From Paulinella micropora (taxonomy: Eukaryota > Cercozoa > Imbricatea > Euglyphida > Paulinellidae): a stretch of 64,000 nt of DNA. The notes under the pieces were generated by a model, which was given only the letters and a program-made list of their open reading frames with translations, made no database searches and was not told the DNA's origin. The DNA is taken from the NCBI GenBank assembly GCA_019918135.1, contig WBZZ01002490.1, positions 248,001 to 312,000 on the forward strand. The letters run 5' to 3'. Made by a program: the position numbers and the translations under genes. This document shows positions 10,409 to 20,197 of the stretch, piece after piece. Each line of letters begins with the position of its first letter. Position 1 is the stretch's first letter.

Positions 10409-10450
10409 AGGGGGAGGGCAGGGGCGCGCTAAGAATGTACAGAAAAAAAA
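10336..10450 (+). repeat. Copy of the dispersed gene-end element
   Basis: It contains TTTATTAAAGCTCGATGG, a diverged GTACATTGGAGGGCACTG core, AAAACTAAGAGAG, an AG microsatellite and GGGGCGCGCTAAGAATGTAC. It has the same block order as the copies at 165 and 905 and closes the left repeat region. Confidence 0.7.
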
Positions 10451-10609
10451 GATCTGTGGAAATAGGAAAAATATGAAAAGTAAAAGAAAAAAATTTTTTG
10501 GGATGCGTTTGCACGCAAACAAGGGACGAGGGTGTCGCTGCAGACGTCGTCCGCCGCCTAAAACCGGAGCCTCAGCAGCTGTCCCTAACTTCGCGTGTCT
10601 TTGGTTTTA

Positions 10610-11110
10610 TTAAAAAAAATTGTGCTTTAGAGAGGCGGGCCTGTCTTTCTTTGCCTTCTTCTTCTTACCACACTTGCTACATTTCGTCGGAAACAATAAA
10701 CATTGCAGCGCTGACAGTAGATCTGCCTTCCACTTGTACAGCGCGGCACCCTCACGGTGAAGCTTGAGTTGTTTACGCCATTTATAGTATTCGCTAATAG
10801 CCTTGGACTGTTTTTCATGAGCGGGGGGGCGGCCATGGTGCTCATAGTCTAAGCGGGCCGCCCGCGTATTTTTGTCTAGCATTGTTTCGTTTGCTGCTCG
10901 TTGGCAAACCGCTGCTGCTTCCATTTCACCTTTCACTTTTTCTTGCAAATCTTGCATATCCCGACCAAGCAGCTGCTCCAACTGACCCTTGTTTAGGTCC
11001 GGATTCGTTTGTTTGCATTTCTGAACCCAAGATCGAATAAACTCAGTGGTATCTTCTTGTGCTTGTTTTGCGATCAGATTTGCGACAGCTGAACGTAACC
11101 TATCTTCCAT
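10610..11110 (-). CDS. Small coiled-coil protein with C-terminal CxxC motif
   Basis: This 166-residue protein is rich in Gln, Lys and Glu with long predicted helices through the first 120 residues. It ends with a basic tail containing CSKCGKKKKAKK, which could be half of a zinc site or a nuclear localisation signal. A poly(A) signal (AATAAA on the minus strand) follows the stop closely. No family is recognised. The protein at 56.7 kb also combines a CNKCGK motif with long charged helices, so the two might be distant relatives, but I cannot align them reliably. Confidence 0.65.
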   Translation of the reverse strand: MEDRLRSAVANLIAKQAQEDTTEFIRSWVQKCKQTNPDLNKGQLEQLLGRDMQDLQEKVKGEMEAAAVCQRAANETMLDKNTRAARLDYEHHGRPPAHEKQSKAISEYYKWRKQLKLHREGAALYKWKADLLSALQCLLFPTKCSKCGKKKKAKKDRPASLKHNFF

Positions 11111-11339
11111 TTGTTTCTCTTTTTAAGAATACTGTTATGAGTAACACTGACACAGAATTTAATAACGATAATTATGAAATATTATTCATGATAACAACTT
11201 AACAAGGTCTGGACTTTTTTCCATTTTTAACAATACCTGCTAACTGTGATTCTTTTTGTGCACCTTCTTCGTCTTCTTTTTGGTAGAAACAAAAAAGAAA
11301 AAATTGAACAAGCAAAAAGAGAAGAAAGTTCTGTTTCAA

Positions 11340-12912
11340 TAGAAAAGCAAAGCAGAAAATCGAAACAGAAAACCGAAACAAGAAACCAAAACAGAAAATC
11401 GAAACAAAAAACATAAACAGAAAAGCAAAACAGAAAATCGAAACAGGAAACCCAAACAGACGACGAAACAGGAGATAAAAACAGGAAACCGAAACAGAAA
11501 ACCGAAACAGGAAACCGAAACAGAAAAGCAAAACAAGAAACCGAAACAGAAAATCGAAACAGAAAAGCAAAACAGAAAATCGAAACAGACGACGAAACAG
11601 ACGACGAAACAGAAAATCGAAACAGAAAACCAAAACAGAAAACCGAAACAGAAAATCGAAACAAGAAACCAAAACAGAAAATCGAAACAGAAAATCGAAA
11701 CAAAAAACCGAAACAGGAAACCGAAACAGGAAACCGAAACAGGAAACCGAAACAGGAAACCGAAACAGGAAACCGAAACAGGAAACCGAAACAGAAAACC
11801 GAAACAAGAAACCAAAACAGAAAATCGAAACAGGAAACATAAACAGAAAAGCAAAACAGAAAATCGAAACAGGAAACCGAAACAGGAAATCGAAACAGGA
11901 AATGGAAACAAGAAATCGAAACAGGAAATCGAAACAGGAAGCCGAAACAGAAAAGCAAAACAAGAAACCGAAACAGAAAATCTAAACAGAAAAGCAAAAC
12001 AGAAATCGAAACAGGAAATCGAAACAGACAAAGAAACAGGAAATCGAAACAGAAAATCGAAACAGAAAACCAAAACAGAAAACCGAAACAGAAAACCGAA
12101 ACAAGAAACCAAAACAGAAAATCGAAACAGGAAACATAAACAGAAAGCAAAACAGAAAATCGAAACAGGAAACCAAAACAGACGACGAAACAGAAAACAG
12201 AAACAGAAAATCGAAACATGAAACCAAAACAGACGACGAAACAGGAGATCAAAACAGAAAATCAAAACAGAAAACCGAAACAGACGACGAAACAGGAAAC
12301 CGAAACAGACGACGAAACAGAAAATCGAAACAGACGACGAAACAGGAAATCGAAACAGACGACGAAACAGAAAACAGAAACAGAAAATCGAAACAGAAAA
12401 CATAAACAGAAAAGCAAAACAGAAAATCGAAACAGGAAACCAAAACAGACGACGAAACAGGAGATAAAAACAGAAAATCAAAACAGAAAATCGAAATAGA
12501 AAACAGAAACAGAAAATCGAAACAGAAAACAGAAACAGAAAATCGAAACAGGAAACCAAAACAGACGACGAAACAGGAGATCAAAACAGAAAAAAGAAAC
12601 AGACAACGAAACAAGAAAACCGAAACAGAAAACCGAAACAGAAAAGCAAAACAGGAAACCGAAACAGAAAACCGAAACAAGAAACCAAAACAGACGACGA
12701 AACAGGAAACCGAAACAGAAAATCGAAACAGAAAACCAAAACAGAAAAGCAAAACAAGAAACAGAAACAGAAAATCGAAGTATGAAATCGAAACAAAAAA
12801 TCGAAACAGGAAACCGAAACAGAAAACCGAAACAAGAAACCAAAACAGACGACGAAACAGGAAATCAAAACCAGGAGATCAAAACAGAAAATCGAAACAA
12901 GAAGAAAAAAGG
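11340..12912. repeat. Minisatellite of a 13-bp unit
   Basis: About 1.6 kb is built almost entirely from variants of a 13-bp unit such as CGAAACAGGAAAC, CGAAACAGAAAAT, CAAAACAGAAAAG and a 12-bp form ACAGACGACGAA. Near 11708 to 11800 one variant repeats perfectly seven times. Variants are arranged in higher-order blocks that recur, suggesting amplification of multi-unit segments. All three minus-strand frames stay open for long distances, rich in Phe, Cys, Ser and Leu; this follows from the repeat and is not evidence of a protein. Confidence 0.95.
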
Positions 12913-13412
12913 CAGCCAAACAGAACAAAATGGAAACCAGCACAAAAAAAAGACATAACACCCCGGTAGTCGCTTTGGTGTTCAGGCTTTGTGTTCTGGT
13001 GTGTTTAAGAATAAGAAAAACGAACAAACAAAAAAGTGACAAGAAAAAGGCTGCCACTTGGCTTTTGCACTTTTGTTCTCTTTTTTTGCTTATTTATGTG
13101 GCTTTTTGGTTCCTCTTTGTACGTTTGTCTTTGTGTTTTGTTGTGCCTTTTTATGTTGCACCTGTGTGTTCTGTCTTTACAGAAAGAGAAAATCACAACT
13201 GAAGAGTATCAGAGAGGAAGATTAACAGACAGACAGAAAAAAGATACGTACGTATGCAGACAAACATACAAGTAACTTATACATGCATACACCTACCTAC
13301 CTTCCTACCTCTGTCTGTCGTTCTGTCTGTCTGTTTGACAAGCCAAGCACTAAGCTTAGAATTTATGTGCTTACCCCGGTTTGTGTGTGTGTGTGTGTTG
13401 ACGTGCGCAGCT
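12913..13412. other. Intergenic region with microsatellites
   Basis: No convincing gene is seen. It contains GACAGACAGA and CTGTCTGT runs and a TG run at about 13382 to 13400, directly before the next gene. Short hydrophobic frames on the plus strand around 13070 to 13190 lack a good start and are not called. Confidence 0.4.
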
Positions 13413-14492
13413 ATGCATTCCCCGCGTGCGTCCCGCTGCTGGGTGTGCCGCTTAGCCGAGCCAGCGGGTTTGCTGTCATTTGCTCCCGATGGTGTTGAGC
13501 TGCTGAAGCCAGTACCGGCCTGTGCAAGCTGCCTCGAGTCGCCACTGGGTTGGCCTCGGGACGACGACCCTAATCTGCGGGGGTCAGCTGAGGGCACGCT
13601 CGGGCACACCGTCTTTGCAGTGGCTAAGAACAGAGCGCTGACTGAGTTCGGAGCTTTTACTTCTCTGTTGCTGAGCCCCGGACAGACAGAACACCGCGGG
13701 CTGTTTTTTGGCGGTCGGGTTATCCCTCACCCCCACAACGCCTGCGCGCCCACGGTGCGCGCAGGCCTTCGGTCCCTGCCTCACGCGCAGCCGGGCCCCT
13801 TGCTCCGTTCCGTGCGCAAGACGGCAGAGCCGCCAAGGCAGCAGCAGCTCGAATTCGTTCGCGCGGCGCCTCCCGGCGTGCGCACAACGCACCTCCTTTC
13901 GTGGGCCGACCGGTTGGTCTGTATCGACGGCTACAAAGATTTGCAACGCTATAAACAGTCCCAAATTAACATACTTGGTGTGCTGTCGAGCCTTGATGGC
14001 TCATGGGAGAAATTCCTGAGCGAACCCGGAGGCAAGTCGATTATATTCCACTTGCCACCGGACAAACGCTACTTTGGTAGTGCTCAGCTCGTTAACAGCA
14101 GGGATTCGCGCCCGCTGTTGCTTTCCCGGTCTACGCCCTATAACCACCCTGCTTCGCGCAGGCCTTATCTCGCGTGCGCAACAGGCATGCGTGCTACGTT
14201 CTTTGCCGGGGACGAACTTTTCTGGGACTATGCAATAGACCTGGACAATGCGCAGCCACCGCCAGGGCGCCTCCGGGTTACGACCCGGCAGCGCCTGACC
14301 TACGCAACTCCGTCCTCTTCTTCTTCTTCTTCTTCTTCTTCTTCTTCTTCTTCTTCTTCAGCAGCAGGAGTTTTTGAGCGTCCTTCGCCAACGGCACGAG
14401 CTATTTCCCGCGTCTTTGCCACCGCCAAGATCAGGAGAAAGCAATTTTTGGATGATGATTTAGGCTTTTGCAAGACTTTGTCGAGTTTTTAA
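13413..14492 (+). CDS. SET-domain-like protein with poly-serine tract
   Basis: This protein of about 359 residues begins with a Cys cluster (CWVCRLAEP, then CASC) that could bind zinc. Towards the C-terminus the segment ending FFAGDELFWDYAIDL resembles the end of a SET lysine-methyltransferase domain, where AGEEL and a DY pair are typical, and an NHPASRRPY stretch lies about 30 residues before it, near where SET proteins have their NH motif. A TTC microsatellite codes for about 17 serines near residues 305 to 321. The ATG at 13413 is chosen because the upstream frame translates a TG-rich repeat. The SET call rests on short motifs; if right, the protein could modify histones or other host proteins. 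Confidence 0.5.
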   Translation: MHSPRASRCWVCRLAEPAGLLSFAPDGVELLKPVPACASCLESPLGWPRDDDPNLRGSAEGTLGHTVFAVAKNRALTEFGAFTSLLLSPGQTEHRGLFFGGRVIPHPHNACAPTVRAGLRSLPHAQPGPLLRSVRKTAEPPRQQQLEFVRAAPPGVRTTHLLSWADRLVCIDGYKDLQRYKQSQINILGVLSSLDGSWEKFLSEPGGKSIIFHLPPDKRYFGSAQLVNSRDSRPLLLSRSTPYNHPASRRPYLACATGMRATFFAGDELFWDYAIDLDNAQPPPGRLRVTTRQRLTYATPSSSSSSSSSSSSSSSSAAGVFERPSPTARAISRVFATAKIRRKQFLDDDLGFCKTLSSF

Positions 14493-14500
14493 TTAAAAAA
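14486..14500. terminator. Palindromic poly(A) signal
   Basis: TTTTTAATTAAAAA overlaps the stop codon of the SET-like gene and gives ATTAAA on both strands. The same arrangement occurs at other gene ends in the window. Confidence 0.5.
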
Positions 14501-14946
14501 GATTTAATACTTTCTTTGCATCTATGGCCTCGCCGGTTTTATCTCAATGAAAACTGACGGGGCTCGGCTGTCCACACCCATTGGTAGTCACGAGGCGGGG
14601 GAGGAGGGCGCGGCCATTGCTTGCGCTTGTCCTTGCGTTTCGTGAGCATCTCTCTTTGCTCCCCTGCCTTTGCCTACACACGGACATACACCAACACAAA
14701 GTCTGGGGCCCCTAAACTTTCTAACCCTAACTTTTTTTTGGGGGGGGGGGGAGAGGGGAGGGAGAGGGGGGGGGGGGGGAGAAAGCCTCTGAGGAGGGAG
14801 AGAGAGGGAGGGGGGGGGGGAGAGAGAGAGCGCGTGAAGAGTCAAGCAAGAGAAAGCTGTGAAATTGAATGGCCGGTTTTTAAGTGTATACAAAAAAAAA
14901 ACAAAAGATTCTCCTCAAAGCCGAGTCTGCAGCGACGTGCTTCATT
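14493..14946. other. Intergenic region with long G tracts
   Basis: Between about 14736 and 14830 lies a G-rich and GA-rich run that could form G-quadruplexes. It sits upstream of the small gene at 14947. I see no gene in the rest. Confidence 0.4.
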
Positions 14947-15195
14947 ATGCAAGCCATGGAATATCCTAGCCAGCCGCTTCCAGTCAAGAGTGCCAAACCG
15001 GACTTTAACATTCGCAGCTTTCTGGAAGCGCAAACACATTTCAACACAGCCCTTGCCCAGCAATGCCAAACATTGATCCTGTCGTTTAACATGCTTGAAC
15101 AACAAATATCCCAACGTCTGCGGCGGCTGGAAGTGCGCTTAGCAGACATGGAAATGCTGCTGGCCCGCATGAAAGCTTTCCCGGAGAGACCTTAA
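14947..15195 (+). CDS. Small helical protein of unknown function
   Basis: This 82-residue protein has a C-terminal half with a heptad-like pattern (LEQQISQRLRRLEVRLADME) typical of a coiled coil, so it may oligomerise. There is no signal peptide, and no family is recognised. The frame stays open upstream to a non-ATG codon, but the ATG at 14947 gives a protein of ordinary composition. Confidence 0.5.
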   Translation: MQAMEYPSQPLPVKSAKPDFNIRSFLEAQTHFNTALAQQCQTLILSFNMLEQQISQRLRRLEVRLADMEMLLARMKAFPERP

Positions 15196-15303
15196 AGAAA
15201 ACAGGGAGAAAGGAGGGGAGGGGGTCGCGCGTTTTCAAACGGCTTTGTAGGCACTCGTGGCTTTATTAAAAAAATACAGATTTCTTCTCCCCGCTGGTTT
15301 CCG

Positions 15304-16068
15304 TTACACGACGGGGGATGCGGGTGGTGCGTGCACCACCCCGTGTGCGCGTAGGGCCTGCGGAGAGGCAAAGGCCTTTGAGCAGCCCTGCCGTTGGCAG
15401 ACAAAGGGCCTTTCGCCGGTGTGCAACCTCCTATGATTCTGCCAATTCACCTTTTGTGTAAATTCGCGACCGCAAAACTCGCAGTGGTACGGCTTGACTT
15501 TGTCGTGGATCCTAAGGTGTAGGCGCAGGCTGGCCGGGCGCTTAAGCAAAATGCCGCACACGTGGCAGGCGGTGGTGGGGTGCAGAGGCGGAGTCGGGGG
15601 CGTGGTGGGGTGCAGAGGCGGAGTCGGGGGCGGGCCGTTGATTGTAAGGCCCGCGTGGGGGACGACCGTCGAGTGCAGCTTTAGCGTCCAACTAGTACTG
15701 AAGGACTTTTGGCAGCCCGGCAGGGTACACACAAAGGGGTTATCGCCGCTGTGCAGTCTCAGGTGAGACTGCAGGCTAGACTTCTGCGCAAACTTGCGTG
15801 CACAGTCGGGGCACTCGTACGGCTTGGAATGGACGTTGAGATGGGACCGGAAGCTGCTCCTGCGCTTGGCCCTAAACCCGCACACCGTGCATTGCAAGTC
15901 CTGGGGCACCGGCGCCAAGCGTTGGCGGTGGGTTCCCATATGCCTTCGCCAAGCCGCGTAAGACTTTGTCTCGCGCGGGCAATGAATGCAGCGCCATCTC
16001 GCTGTCACTAGTATCTGCTTCCCTTTCTTTTCTCCGCAAGTCACACTGGGCTTCTCAGCTGTGCTCAT
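15304..16068 (-). CDS. C2H2 zinc-finger protein, seven fingers
   Basis: This protein of about 254 residues carries seven C2H2 fingers, for example YECPDCARKFAQKSS and YHCEFCGREFTQKVN followed by paired histidines. Classic TGERP linkers occur between the last two fingers only; most others are irregular. Fingers four and five are separated by a proline-rich spacer made by an exact 30-bp in-frame duplication (about 15574 to 15640). Arrays of this size bind DNA sequence-specifically in eukaryotes, so a transcription-regulating role is likely. The ATG at 16068 is the first good start; upstream sequence runs into a C-rich tract. Confidence 0.85.
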   Translation of the reverse strand: MSTAEKPSVTCGEKKGKQILVTARWRCIHCPRETKSYAAWRRHMGTHRQRLAPVPQDLQCTVCGFRAKRRSSFRSHLNVHSKPYECPDCARKFAQKSSLQSHLRLHSGDNPFVCTLPGCQKSFSTSWTLKLHSTVVPHAGLTINGPPPTPPLHPTTPPTPPLHPTTACHVCGILLKRPASLRLHLRIHDKVKPYHCEFCGREFTQKVNWQNHRRLHTGERPFVCQRQGCSKAFASPQALRAHGVVHAPPASPVV

Positions 16069-16253
16069 GCGTGCCAGACGATTTTCTTGGTGTATGCACT
16101 CGCTCTCTTTCTCTGGACTAAGAGTCCTGGTCGGAGGGTTTCTTACCAAAAGGGGGGGCACCCCCCCCCTCCTCTGCTCATTGCCCCCTCTCCCCCCCTG
16201 TGGCTGGACAGGATGAACCTTTATTTACAAAATAAAGGGAGGAAAGCCCGAGC

Positions 16254-16631
16254 ATGCCGCTATCAACACTGCCGTGGAAACTTCGTGCTTGGAGCACGAC
16301 CGTTGTATGGTTTGAGTTCCTTGCCAAATACAAGACGCTTGTCAGCCTTGGTCTGATACTTGCTGCAATCGGGCTCTATTGTGCTTGGCTATATCGGACA
16401 CAACGTACACGGCCCAAACGCGCCTTCTGGGACACCCGCGCAGGACGCTGTCTGGGGAGCTGTGCAGACCCTGCAAGCGGTTTTTGTCCTAGTACTATCT
16501 ATCAAGAAAGCTACCCAGAGTATGAGATTCTCGCCTGTGTAGCACTTCCAATGTGCGCCTGTTTTCTGGCCGCTGCTGTGATCGCAGCCAGTGTCCTTTT
16601 TGTAGGCGAAAGGGGCTCCGTTCTCCCGTGA
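16254..16631 (+). CDS. Small membrane protein, two transmembrane segments
   Basis: This 125-residue protein has a hydrophobic stretch at about residues 28 to 46 (VSLGLILAAIGLYCAWLY) and another at 93 to 116 (ACVALPMCACFLAAAVIAA). Between them is a loop of about 45 residues with several cysteines that could be disulphide-bonded. Short double-spanning proteins of this kind are common in viral envelopes or in modified host membranes. No family is recognised. Confidence 0.65.
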   Translation: MPLSTLPWKLRAWSTTVVWFEFLAKYKTLVSLGLILAAIGLYCAWLYRTQRTRPKRAFWDTRAGRCLGSCADPASGFCPSTIYQESYPEYEILACVALPMCACFLAAAVIAASVLFVGERGSVLP

Positions 16632-16820
16632 AGAAGCCCCCCCCCCCCCACCACCTTCCCCCTTTAGTTCTTCTCCCCGATCTCGAGCATCTCCCCCCTT
16701 CCCTCCCCCCCCCCCTCCTGCCCTCTACTGAGCAGCCTTAGCGGATCCGGGGATTTAGCTGTGTGCTGGGAACATCAGCAACCTAAATAAATGTCTTCTT
16801 GTTTAAAGCAATAGACAACA

Positions 16821-19025
16821 ATGACACTGCGCCAAGCATTCTTGGACAATATTGACTACGAACATCCCGCCCTTATCTGTGAAGGCGGTATCTACACAAA
16901 AACAGCGAGTGACATCTTAATGTGTTCTCTGTTTCAAAGAGGAGAACCGGAAGAAAGCCCAGAGAATTCCAGTTGGTGGAGCTCTTACGTTTATAGTCAT
17001 GGAGTCGGCATTTGTGAAAGGGGTGAGTATGAGGCAATATCTAACAAAGAATTCTTGGCATTCTACGAACGACTCGACAAGGTTTCTGAGCCGCCCGCGG
17101 ACTTCACTCTAATTTATAAAAGACTACGCTGCCGAAATGGTGCAAAAAGCCAAGATAATAAGATTCATATTTTTGTTTCCAAAGCGTCGAAAAAGCAGAG
17201 CTTGCTGGAGTTTTTGCGACAAAAAGACAATCGCTACTCTGAGGCCTGGACAGCAGCCTATGCAGCTTTGCAAGTATACGCTCAACTTATGAAAGATGCT
17301 ATTTGTATGGACCGAACGCCTTTTGTACGGCTGGGGCTACATGCATCGCGGTTGTTCATTCAAGAAGGAAAGCAGTCATTTCGGGTTGGGGTTGGGGATG
17401 CGGATGGCTACCACAATCCCAAATTCAGTGCGTCTTTGTCTGGAAAAGAAAGCCAGCTGGCAAAGAATGAACCGCGGGATCTGGCCCTGGCCTTTTTTAT
17501 AGAACTCTTGGCTAATAGTATTAGCTGCAGGTCACTCAAACGGGAGGGGACGGACCCCTGCCCCTGGGAGGCTGGGCTCAAGGTCTTGAGCACGCTGTTG
17601 CAGAACAACGAGCAGAAGCAGGGGCAGGAGCAGGAGGAGCGTCAACTTGCTTTGAAGCTAGCCAAGCCTCTTTGCACTTTGATAAAGCTAGGCAAACTCA
17701 CAGGGCAGGGGGACGAGAGCCGATATGTAGCCGAACTCGAGAAGTACGCGCATCGAAAAGCACCTCTTTATGGCTATCACCGCCTTGGGCTCCCAGCAAA
17801 CAATAAAGATTTTCAGTTACGGCATGACCGTCCGGGAGGTGGTGTGCTGTCCCTTCAAGCTGAGCGCTACGCTTGGTTGTTGTCTCAAACGTGCTACTTC
17901 CACCGATGCGGACACGCGCGCTCCAAGACAGACCCTTATAGATGGCTGCTCTTGCTTACCAAATATTACTACGAGCAAGAGGTCCCTACCCGATCGGGCG
18001 CGAAAATCCATTCCCAGTGGATAAACAACATGGTGAACGTAATACAGAGCAAACTTGTAGAGTATTGTACGCAAGATGATTCCTTGTACAAAGTCACGTG
18101 CAATGGAAGATGCCTGTTTTTTTCTCTGAACGATGCCCATGTCGACAGCCGCTGTAACTTGTACACCGATCTGTCGCTGTTTGGTTTCGTCTGCATTGAG
18201 AGTGCCAAAAAGATGCTAAGCCCTATCGCCGCTCCAGCCGCTCAGCTTTACGAACTGGATATAGGAGCCTGTGATAACGCCGTCTACACAGAAGTACGGC
18301 TAGATGACGTCAACGAACTTCTAGGCCAATCAAAAGAGCTTAATCCAGGAAAGAAGAACGTGGCCTTGTCCAATTTTGAAAATTTGCTGCAAAATGTGAT
18401 AACCGACATTGGAAAGAAAAAGCAGTGCTTCCTTTTTAGCTGCACACAGCCCAATACCTGCGGTTCTTTGCAGTCTTGGTCCAAGAAACAGATCCGGGAC
18501 TTGCCCGAAAATACAGAAATTTTCAGGCTTGTTTGGGAAGACTTGTATAAACTGCTCCAAGCTTATACAAAATGCATCTATGACCAGCCCGCAATAGGTA
18601 CAAAACCCTTGCCCTTGTTCCTTAGCTGGGCCCCTTCCGACGTGTGGGTCTACAATACTGGCATAGGGAGCCGCGCCGCGTGGAGCGTCCGCCTCAATGA
18701 TGCAAAGTTTTACATAAACCCAGGGTTAATGCACAGCCTGGCTGATCGGGGGTTGAACACAAGCTTGTTTTCAGCTGACAACAGCACTGTGCTAGCAGCG
18801 GCGCTTTATTTGGAAAACGTAGCCTGTGTCATGCACACTTGGGATTGCGAGTACCAGAATTTTTGTGCTCGTAGAATAGCTCTTGACGTGTTAGGGAAGA
18901 ATATCAAAAAAGCTGTCGCTGCACGCAAGCAGTGGCACCAATACTTGGGCTCCAAATACAAGCCGGTCGTGTTTCACACGGAGGGTAAATGCAGACATGT
19001 GGGAGACCTACCCCTGTGGGATTAA
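16821..19025 (+). CDS. Degenerate double kinase-like protein
   Basis: This 734-residue protein resembles the product at 43.7 to 46.2 kb. Near residues 166 to 195 it has a segment aligned with a kinase catalytic loop and metal site (VRLGLHASRLFI, then VGVGDADGY), but the catalytic Asp and Asn positions are not kept, whereas the DxD that replaces DFG is. A second, similar segment lies near residue 600 (LFLSWAPSDVWVYN, then VRLNDAKFY), implying an internal duplication. It is probably a catalytically inactive pseudokinase acting by binding. Kinase ancestry is inferred from motif spacing and from intact relatives at 23.3 and 39.6 kb. Confidence 0.6.
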   Translation: MTLRQAFLDNIDYEHPALICEGGIYTKTASDILMCSLFQRGEPEESPENSSWWSSYVYSHGVGICERGEYEAISNKEFLAFYERLDKVSEPPADFTLIYKRLRCRNGAKSQDNKIHIFVSKASKKQSLLEFLRQKDNRYSEAWTAAYAALQVYAQLMKDAICMDRTPFVRLGLHASRLFIQEGKQSFRVGVGDADGYHNPKFSASLSGKESQLAKNEPRDLALAFFIELLANSISCRSLKREGTDPCPWEAGLKVLSTLLQNNEQKQGQEQEERQLALKLAKPLCTLIKLGKLTGQGDESRYVAELEKYAHRKAPLYGYHRLGLPANNKDFQLRHDRPGGGVLSLQAERYAWLLSQTCYFHRCGHARSKTDPYRWLLLLTKYYYEQEVPTRSGAKIHSQWINNMVNVIQSKLVEYCTQDDSLYKVTCNGRCLFFSLNDAHVDSRCNLYTDLSLFGFVCIESAKKMLSPIAAPAAQLYELDIGACDNAVYTEVRLDDVNELLGQSKELNPGKKNVALSNFENLLQNVITDIGKKKQCFLFSCTQPNTCGSLQSWSKKQIRDLPENTEIFRLVWEDLYKLLQAYTKCIYDQPAIGTKPLPLFLSWAPSDVWVYNTGIGSRAAWSVRLNDAKFYINPGLMHSLADRGLNTSLFSADNSTVLAAALYLENVACVMHTWDCEYQNFCARRIALDVLGKNIKKAVAARKQWHQYLGSKYKPVVFHTEGKCRHVGDLPLWD

Positions 19026-19080
19026 ATTTTTTTTAATTAAAAACTCGACAAAGCCTTGCACTTGAAACTGACAACTAGTT
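19021..19080 (+). terminator. Gene end with element core, shared by convergent genes
   Basis: ATTAAA overlaps the stop codon of the upstream gene and is followed by the palindrome TTTTAATTAAAA, then ACTCGACAAAGCCTTGCACTT and AACTGACAACTAG, the core of the dispersed gene-end element. The convergent gene's stop codon lies just inside this core. Confidence 0.6.
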
Positions 19081-19904
19081 GCACTGAACGGCCTGTGCTG
19101 GAGGCTGGGGGTTGGCTTCGGCCTGTGCCAAGCCAGCAGCCCAGGCTTGAGCTTCAGCTTCCTCTTCGTGCATCCAAAAAAGCTTTCTGCCCAGCATGAC
19201 TATGGCGCTAACGCTCTCGACCAGGAGGTCTAGCGCCATGGCTAAGAGAATGAAGGAGAGTTCGGGTCGGGTGGACAGAATCAGAACGCCTAGCACAAGC
19301 ATGGTCGTGAAGCCGCCCAGGTGAAGCGAGTAGAACAGGCGCTGGCCACTAGAGACATAGCGCCTCTCTGTAAAAAATCGCAAAGTCTCGTAAGACAGGT
19401 GCGCAAACACACACACATAGCTTACTGCGGCTAGCAAGAGCACATGGTTAGCGGAGTAACTGGACACAAAGGCCAAACAGGACTTGTACGTGTCTTGCAC
19501 CAGGAATAAAAAAGAGCCAGCACTCCAGGCAGCCACAAACACCCAGAGCACGACACGCGCGGGGGGTCGTAGCGCACCCGAAAGGTGGGTCTGCCGATCT
19601 GTGCCTCGGGCACAACCAATGAGCTCACCCAGAAATGGTGGCCAAAGAGTTTGGCGAGCGCGTACATCACAAAGCAGACTGGAGAGAAGATGCCCACGCA
19701 GTTTTGCTGGAGAAGTCTAATAGCATAAACGCTCGCCAATAGCACAAACACCGAGCCGGTCTTTGCTAAACTGAGGGCCCTCTGGGAGCCAGAGAAAAGG
19801 GCGACCGAAGCGAGCGTCAGCAACTCGAAGCAAGATAACAACAGGCTTATGTCCAGTTTAATGTACAAGATGACTGACAGCCAAAAGTATTGCACTCGAT
19901 CCAT
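19075..19904 (-). CDS. Multi-pass membrane protein, about seven segments
   Basis: Coding lies in two overlapping frames that look like parts of one protein of roughly 275 residues, with about one break that could be an assembly error. Hydrophobic segments follow one another at regular spacing, for example around VILYIKLDISLLLSCFELL, GSVFVLLASVYAIRLL, VLLLAAVSYVCVFAHL and FTTMLVLGVLIL, giving about seven passes. The C-terminus is acidic and Ala/Gln-rich. Seven passes could suggest a receptor or rhodopsin fold, but the last segment has no retinal-binding lysine and no receptor motif is visible, so the function is unknown. Confidence 0.6.
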
Positions 19905-20197
19905 GGCTCCCAAAAAACTCCCTTGCTCTTTTGTTTGGTACCAAGTACAGAAAAAAGAGCGGGGGGTGTTGTGACGCTAAAAGAGAGAAAAAAAGGGGGG
20001 AGGGGGAAAGAGGAAGCACGCAACTTTCTTGCCTTCCTCCCCCCCCCCCCTCCCGCGCCCTCGTCTTCTTTCTCCATCTCCCCCGCCCCTTTCTCTCTCC
20101 CTCTCTTCTTCTTACACACACCCCTCCCCCCTTTCCCTCCCCCGCCCCTTTCACTTTCCCCCCACTCCGCCCTTTCTCTCCTATGCTCGGGCTTTGC

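Noticed and set aside
11199-12843. Three long minus-strand open frames rich in Phe, Cys, Ser and Leu
   Set aside because: They arise from the 13-bp repeat, which lacks stop codons on that strand; all three frames are open alike, as expected without selection for a protein.
19075-19904. Heliorhodopsin or microbial rhodopsin
   Set aside because: About seven passes are present, but the last segment lacks the lysine needed for retinal.
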